DNA of 41,555 bases from IMG/VR virus record IMGVR_UViG_3300044712_002650, positions 1-41,555 of that record; one strand, written 5' to 3'. The notes under the pieces were generated by a model, which ran no database searches, was not told where the DNA came from, and saw only the letters and a list, made by a program, of their open reading frames with translations. Positions 37,829-41,555 of this stretch are shown piece by piece. This DNA is from a virus. Position 1 is the first letter of the stretch. Each line of letters begins with the position of its first letter. A program made the position numbers and the translations under genes.

Positions 37829-40011
37829 ACCTCAGAATCAATCAGGCTCTTCGCCCTTTCCTCGTCGTCGTTACCCCAGGCCACGCCCTGGAACTCGTAA
37901 CGCTCCTGCAGATCCAGGTAGTCATCGCTGACGACGTAGTCGAGCAGCCAGAGCGCGTCCAGCTGGTCCCACTGGGCCGGGTTGCGCATCAGCCAGCGGT
38001 ATTGCTCGGGGTCGGCGCGGAACATCGGCCGCGCCTCGACGCCGGGCAGCGTGAGGACGTTGGCGACGTGTTCGATTTCCTGCGGTTCGACGACACGTTC
38101 CGCCAACATGTCGCTGCCGGGCACATGTGTCGGGATGGTGATGGCCGGCTGGTGTTCCAGCAGCGCCGGGGCGGAGAGTTCCAGCCGGGCTTCCTCGGCG
38201 TGCAGCTCCAGGCGCTCCAGGCGCTTCTCTGTACGCTTGCGCTGGGCCTGTTCCAGAACGCTCTCGGGGAAGTAGGCGCGCTTGTTGGCCTCGAAGCCGG
38301 CGATGGCGATCAGGCGGCCGTCCATGTCGCGCACCCAGACGCGGCTGGCGTCGTGGATGTCGTAGCCGACGCGGACCTTCTCGCCGGTGAATTCGGCCAG
38401 GTCTCGGCTGAAGTACAGGTGGTTGTTGAGCCGCACTTCGCCGCGCGTGGTGGTGCAGATCTGTTCCGGGCGGAACAGGTCGGCCATTTCGCTGGCCTCG
38501 GGCATGGTCGGTTGCCAGCCATCGGCTACAGCCTTGGCCCAGGCTTCATTCGGAGTCATGTGACGCGGCTTGCCGGTCTCGGGGTCGCGCGTCTTGGGCA
38601 GGCTGCGGTGCGGCCGGTTGTTGTAGGCGTCGATCTCGGCCTGGCAGAACTCCATGAACCGTTCCCAGGCCATCAGCAGCTGCGAGGTGCCGCTGGTGCG
38701 GAGGTCGGCCCGGGTGAGCTTGAAGACCTTCTGGCGCGCCTGGCGGTCCATGTCGGCGCCCATGTAGGTCGGCAGCTTCTTGGCCGCGCGGACCCAGATG
38801 CTCTTGTGCGATCGCTCTTCGACGCCGCGCGCCTGGCTGTTGTAAGGAAGGCTGTTTTCGATGCGGGCGCCGAGCTTGCCCTCGACGAAGCCGGTGACTT
38901 CATTGGTCATGGCGGCGTTCTTGAAGCCGCAGCCGTTATCGACGTACCAGATCAGCGGTATGCCGCCGGTTTCGACGGCGTTGCGCAGTGCGTCCATGAC
39001 GGCCCAGGTGCCCTCGGCGAGGCCGGCTGACCAGCCGACACAGCGACGGGTCGGAACCGACACGACGGTGGTGATTTCCGGCCGGAACGCGCGGCCGTGA
39101 CGGGGATGGGCGACTTCGGCGTCGAAGGTGTGGCCGTCGGCGGTGTAGATGGCGTCCGGCGTCATTTCCGAGGCGTCGCGCCGGACGAACGGCATCAGCG
39201 TCTTGATCTCGCGGGACATCATGCGGCCGCGGTTGCGCTCGACGTTGCCCATTTTGTCCAGGAAGCGCCGGGCGGCGTGGTAACTGGGGACTTCGACCCC
39301 GGCAGGAAGCTCGGCCGGAAGGTCATCCATGCAGGCAGACAGGCTGGGCTTCTGCGGCCGCGCGTAGAGCTTCATGAGGGCCGGCGCCCAGGGCGGTACG
39401 GTCATGTCCTTTTGGGTGGTGCGCGGGGCGAGATCGGGGGCCGACAGCCAGCGCTTGAGGGTGCGGATCGAGGGGTAGCCATCCCCTGCCCGGCCACGGG
39501 GGTCGCGCGCCATGCGCAGCATGGCGTCCAGGGCAGGCTCCAGGCGGCCGGCGCGGGCGGTGGTGAGCAGCGTGGTCATGGCCGGCTCGCGGCCGCAGCC
39601 TGCAGTGGCCTGCAGGCGCTCTATGGCCGCCAGGACGGCCTTGCGGGCATCGCGGCCCTCGCGTTGCTTGTCGGTGAGCGAGGCGGATGGCTGGACCTTG
39701 GGAAGAAGAAGGCCGGCGAGCGTCGGAGAAGTCGGCGCTGCCGGCGAAGCCGCCACCAGGGAGGTAGTAGCGGAGGAGACAACGGGGGTGGCGATCTGGC
39801 GCTCCATGAGCGCCTGGCGGGCTTCTGCTGGGAGCGCCGAGACGGCGTATTCCTTGCGGGTGCCGGTGCGGCCGCCGCGCGCCTTTACTTCCTGGAAGCT
39901 CCATGACGATCTGGCCGACGCCAACTCGATGCCACGCTTAGTGGTCGGGAGACCTGGCAGGTTCATCCTTGCCAGTTCGCCTGCAGAATAGTGAGACTTG
40001 GCCGTGTTCAA
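37816..40011 (-). CDS. Mu-type transposase (MuA-like)
   Basis: A 731-residue DDE transposase. The N-terminus (ELARMNLPGLPTTKRGIELA...WSFQEVKARGGRTGTRKEY) is the Mu-type DNA-binding domain. The catalytic core has D292 (ADGHTF), D358 (YVDNGCGF) and E398 (ARGVEER) as DDE candidates. The C-terminal region is helical and likely binds MuB. Start TTG 40009-40011 overlaps the upstream stop and has a GGGAGAGG ribosome site; ATG at 39964-39966 is an alternative but would cut into the conserved domain. It cuts and joins the phage ends. Confidence 0.94.
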   Translation of the reverse strand: MNTAKSHYSAGELARMNLPGLPTTKRGIELASARSSWSFQEVKARGGRTGTRKEYAVSALPAEARQALMERQIATPVVSSATTSLVAASPAAPTSPTLAGLLLPKVQPSASLTDKQREGRDARKAVLAAIERLQATAGCGREPAMTTLLTTARAGRLEPALDAMLRMARDPRGRAGDGYPSIRTLKRWLSAPDLAPRTTQKDMTVPPWAPALMKLYARPQKPSLSACMDDLPAELPAGVEVPSYHAARRFLDKMGNVERNRGRMMSREIKTLMPFVRRDASEMTPDAIYTADGHTFDAEVAHPRHGRAFRPEITTVVSVPTRRCVGWSAGLAEGTWAVMDALRNAVETGGIPLIWYVDNGCGFKNAAMTNEVTGFVEGKLGARIENSLPYNSQARGVEERSHKSIWVRAAKKLPTYMGADMDRQARQKVFKLTRADLRTSGTSQLLMAWERFMEFCQAEIDAYNNRPHRSLPKTRDPETGKPRHMTPNEAWAKAVADGWQPTMPEASEMADLFRPEQICTTTRGEVRLNNHLYFSRDLAEFTGEKVRVGYDIHDASRVWVRDMDGRLIAIAGFEANKRAYFPESVLEQAQRKRTEKRLERLELHAEEARLELSAPALLEHQPAITIPTHVPGSDMLAERVVEPQEIEHVANVLTLPGVEARPMFRADPEQYRWLMRNPAQWDQLDALWLLDYVVSDDYLDLQERYEFQGVAWGNDDEERAKSLIDSEVAAR

Positions 40012-40442
40012 TTGGCCTCTCCCATCACAGTCTTGAGTTGCTTGATCTTCTTGGCCGCCTCGTCGCGCATGCGCTCCAGGCGACCGAGTTCGGCATTCAG
40101 GGCGTCACGCCCGACCAGGAGGCGACCGCCGCGCGTGTCGGCAAGCCAGGCGGTGATCGCGTGAGTTTCTGCGGCGGCCTCGAAGGCCGGCAGGTATTCC
40201 AGGGGGAAGCGCCAGCCCTCTCGGCTGGGAGCCGTCCAGGCGTGGAGCTGGTGCTCGGTGATTTGGGCGCCGATCAGGTCGGTCATCCTGACAGCGATCT
40301 GGCTGGCGTTGTACGGGCTTGCCTTGACCGCATCGGAGAGCAGTCGGCGGACTGCCAGGCCGAAATCCAGAGCGCCCGGGAGCGGGGATGCCGGGACCGG
40401 AACGGCGAACATATCAGCGGTGGCTTGGTCTCGGCGAGCCAT
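40008..40442 (-). CDS. Hypothetical early protein between Ner and transposase (144 aa)
   Basis: A 144-residue protein. SPYNASQIAVRMTDLIGAQITEHQLHAWTAPSREGWRF could form a helix-turn-helix; the C-terminus is a charged helix (ELGRLERMRDEAAKKIKQLK). It overlaps the transposase start (TTGA). Mu-like phages often carry one small gene here. Possibly DNA-binding; no confident family. Confidence 0.75.
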   Translation of the reverse strand: MARRDQATADMFAVPVPASPLPGALDFGLAVRRLLSDAVKASPYNASQIAVRMTDLIGAQITEHQLHAWTAPSREGWRFPLEYLPAFEAAAETHAITAWLADTRGGRLLVGRDALNAELGRLERMRDEAAKKIKQLKTVMGEAN

Positions 40443-40444
40443 GT

Positions 40445-40798
40445 CTAGGAACGCCCCCGCACGTTGCCATTGCGGCCGGTTCTGGCGCTGCCTACACTAC
40501 GGGCAAGGTAGTCGCGCCCGTTCTCCCGGGAGCCCTTGTACAAGCCACGCTTTGGCTGTCCGCCGTCGTCGTATCGCGACGGCCAGATGGCCTGCGGCTT
40601 GCGGCCTATGATCGCAGCCATGATGGCTTGGGCGCGGGGGTTGGGCCGGGAGAGCGTGTCGGAGAAGTAGCTGTGGCATTTCCCGTGCTCGCGGGCGAGC
40701 GCTCGACACGTCCAGCCAGCCAGCTCAAGCGCGGCCTTTACCTCGGCTTTGTGCCAGTCCTTTCGGGCTGGTTTTTTTGTGGTTTGTAACGACGACAT
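40445..40798 (-). CDS. ner: Ner-like transcription regulator
   Basis: A 117-residue protein; residues ~14-80 (DWHKAEVKAALELAGWTCRALAREHGKCHSYFSDTLSRP...AIWPSRYD) match the Ner/Nlp winged-helix family. Mu Ner negatively controls the early and repressor promoters. It has an extra C-terminal ~35 residues rich in Arg/Gly. ATG 40796-40798 has no ribosome site; the early promoter -10 is 7 bp upstream. Confidence 0.9.
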   Translation of the reverse strand: MSSLQTTKKPARKDWHKAEVKAALELAGWTCRALAREHGKCHSYFSDTLSRPNPRAQAIMAAIIGRKPQAIWPSRYDDGGQPKRGLYKGSRENGRDYLARSVGSARTGRNGNVRGRS

Positions 40799-40805
40799 GA
40801 CGGAA

Positions 40806-40834
40806 ATAATCTACTCAAAAGCAACCGATGTCAA
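40806..40834 (-). promoter_or_regulatory. Early promoter Pe
   Basis: On the minus strand, TTGACA (40829-40834, consensus -35), a 17-bp spacer and GATTAT (40806-40811, -10). It reads into ner, whose ATG is 7 nt past the -10, predicting a leaderless transcript. It overlaps a GCAACCG/CGGTTGC inverted repeat that is probably operator DNA. Confidence 0.75.
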
Positions 40835-40967
40835 CCGTTCGCAACTCGGTTGCCATGCGTCAGCCCGTCAAACTTATAAAACACACGTTAAATCATGGAG
40901 ATGCGATGAGTAGAGAAAATCTGTCACTTCGCAACTCACTTTCGCAACTTCCGCCAGGAGTTGCGAA
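40821..40967. promoter_or_regulatory. Operator array of GCAAC-containing repeats
   Basis: TTCGCAACT occurs at 40838-40846, 40928-40936 and 40941-40949 and inverted at 40959-40967; the last two form a perfect 9-bp inverted repeat spaced 9 bp. GCAACCG (40821-40827) is inverted at 40847-40853. Positions cover Pe, Pc and the repressor start, as expected for repressor/Ner operators. Confidence 0.7.
40850..40879 (+). promoter_or_regulatory. Repressor promoter Pc
   Basis: TTGCCA (40850-40855) and TTATAA (40874-40879), 18 bp apart, read toward the repressor. The -35 lies within the GCAACCG/CGGTTGC inverted repeat shared with Pe, so the two divergent promoters can be controlled together. Confidence 0.6.
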
Positions 40968-40971
40968 ATGA
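40906..40971 (+). CDS. Putative leader peptide overlapping the repressor start
   Basis: A 21-codon ORF starting at ATG 40906-40908 with a GGAG site 6 nt upstream. It ends at TGA 40969-40971, which overlaps the repressor ATG (ATGA). The translated sequence is Leu/Ser-rich and begins MSREN. It spans operator repeats, so its sequence is partly constrained by them. Translation could couple to repressor synthesis. Confidence 0.45.
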   Translation: MSRENLSLRNSLSQLPPGVAK

Positions 40972-41555
40972 ACTTCAAAGAGCGACTCAAGCTGGTGGCG
41001 GGTGATCGGCCCTACGAGTGGGCGGAAAAGCCCAACGGGATCGGAAAGCCTCTAATGACGAGCCTTATGCGTCTCAAAGGCCGTCCTCAAACGAAGAGCA
41101 TCGACAAGTTGGTAGCTGCGACCGGGATACCTGCCGAATGGTGGTTGCATGGCGAGGGGCCTCCACCAGGAGCCGGTGCAGTACAGGAAGAACGGGCAAG
41201 TGCATTTCGAGTTCCTGCAGGTGAACGCAGGATGATGGGCGTGAGTTCCGCTGAACTCGCCTACACCGCCGACTCCAGGGAAGTTGATACCGGGCTTTGG
41301 GACAACTGCTTCCGCGCCTGCCAGCAGGTTCATGGCGCCGAGTTCTCGGCGCTTCCTGCCAGTCAGCAGAGTGCCTACGCCAACGACCTGTACAACCTGG
41401 TCGTTAAGATGGCCGCCCAGACCGGCCGCTCAGTCAAGGATGCGCACAGGCTCGAAGTCGTCGGAATGGCTGATCTACTGCGGGTTTTTGGGAGGATGGG
41501 GTGGGCCCGCCGATTTCCAGACAGGCGCTGTGATCTACCTGGCGTGGTGTTCTGA
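40968..41555 (+). CDS. Prophage repressor (CI/Mu-c-type)
   Basis: A 195-residue regulator, divergent from the early genes. N-terminal helix-turn-helix: LMTSLMRLKGRPQTKSIDKLVAATGIPAEWWLHGEG, the WWLxGEG signature of CI-like phage repressors. The C-terminal half has no Ser/Lys LexA-type peptidase pattern. ATG 40968-40970 has GGAG 7 nt upstream. The stop is the last codon of the window. It should hold Pe off through the GCAAC operators. Confidence 0.88.
   Translation: MNFKERLKLVAGDRPYEWAEKPNGIGKPLMTSLMRLKGRPQTKSIDKLVAATGIPAEWWLHGEGPPPGAGAVQEERASAFRVPAGERRMMGVSSAELAYTADSREVDTGLWDNCFRACQQVHGAEFSALPASQQSAYANDLYNLVVKMAAQTGRSVKDAHRLEVVGMADLLRVFGRMGWARRFPDRRCDLPGVVF

Larger units (their letters stand above)
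285..41555 (-). mobile_element. Mu-like transposable prophage (right end to repressor; left end outside window)
   Basis: Gene content and order follow phage Mu: repressor, ner, A, B, early genes, gemA, mor, lysis, gp24-gp31, protease, capsid, gp35-gp48, fibre, com, modification gene. All genes except the repressor are on the minus strand. The low-coordinate boundary is inferred. TGTAACGCG begins at 285 just after the host tRNA terminator, and two TTTTGGCACA motifs 22 bp apart follow. Mu-type phages end in TG/CA and carry 22-bp transposase sites at the end. The opposite terminus and the 5-bp target duplication cannot be checked here. Phage identity is near certain; the exact boundary is not. 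Confidence 0.9.

Overview
The window is a nearly complete Mu-like transposable prophage, read from its host-flanked right end (low coordinates) to the repressor at its left (high coordinates). The DNA is GC-rich and phage genes overlap by ATGA or GTGA at almost every junction. The first ~284 bases are host DNA: the last 16 codons of an unknown gene, two tandem tRNA-Lys genes (TTT and CTT anticodons) and an intrinsic terminator. A GC-rich proteobacterium (probably a betaproteobacterium) fits, but the genus cannot be read from this window. The phage probably starts near base 285, where TG is followed by two 22-bp-spaced copies of a TTTTGGCACA motif that resemble MuA end-binding sites. The left end lies beyond base 41555.

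Almost everything is on the minus strand, so phage order runs from high to low coordinates. Early region (40.97 to 30.8 kb): divergent repressor and ner-like genes around a GCAAC-repeat operator, a MuA-type transposase, a terminator-like hairpin, a MuB-type ATPase, a run of small winged-helix/zinc-ribbon proteins, a Gam-like protein, two small lipoproteins, GemA (gp16), one Mor/C-family activator and a secreted protein, closed by a UUCG terminator. Late region: lysozyme, holin-like protein, papain-fold hydrolase, a non-canonical block (fibre-like protein with signal anchor, secreted HNH nuclease, 20-residue-repeat protein), gp24-gp31 (zinc finger, small and large terminase, portal, head morphogenesis), protease/scaffold, decoration protein, major capsid, gp35-gp48 contractile tail and baseplate, tail fibre with DUF4376 chaperone, a small membrane protein, and finally a com plus DNA methyltransferase pair in the position of Mu com-mom.

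The regulatory logic can be read from the DNA. Four minus-strand sites (before lysozyme, protease, gp38 and gp43) share a 12-bp dyad TGAA-N4-TTCA followed by TGCC and, exactly 22 bp later, a -10-like hexamer. They divide the late genes into four transcription units and are the obvious targets of the single Mor/C-family activator. Three of them, and the early ner promoter, lie only 6-9 bp from a start codon that has no Shine-Dalgarno sequence, so leaderless late mRNAs are predicted.

Other items of note: an A7 slippery site giving a -1 frameshift tail-assembly chaperone; a perfect 203-bp tandem duplication that created a chimeric 68-codon ORF; a tRNA-like element antisense between genes G and F; a leader-peptide ORF overlapping the repressor start; and a terminator-like stem-loop downstream of the capsid gene.
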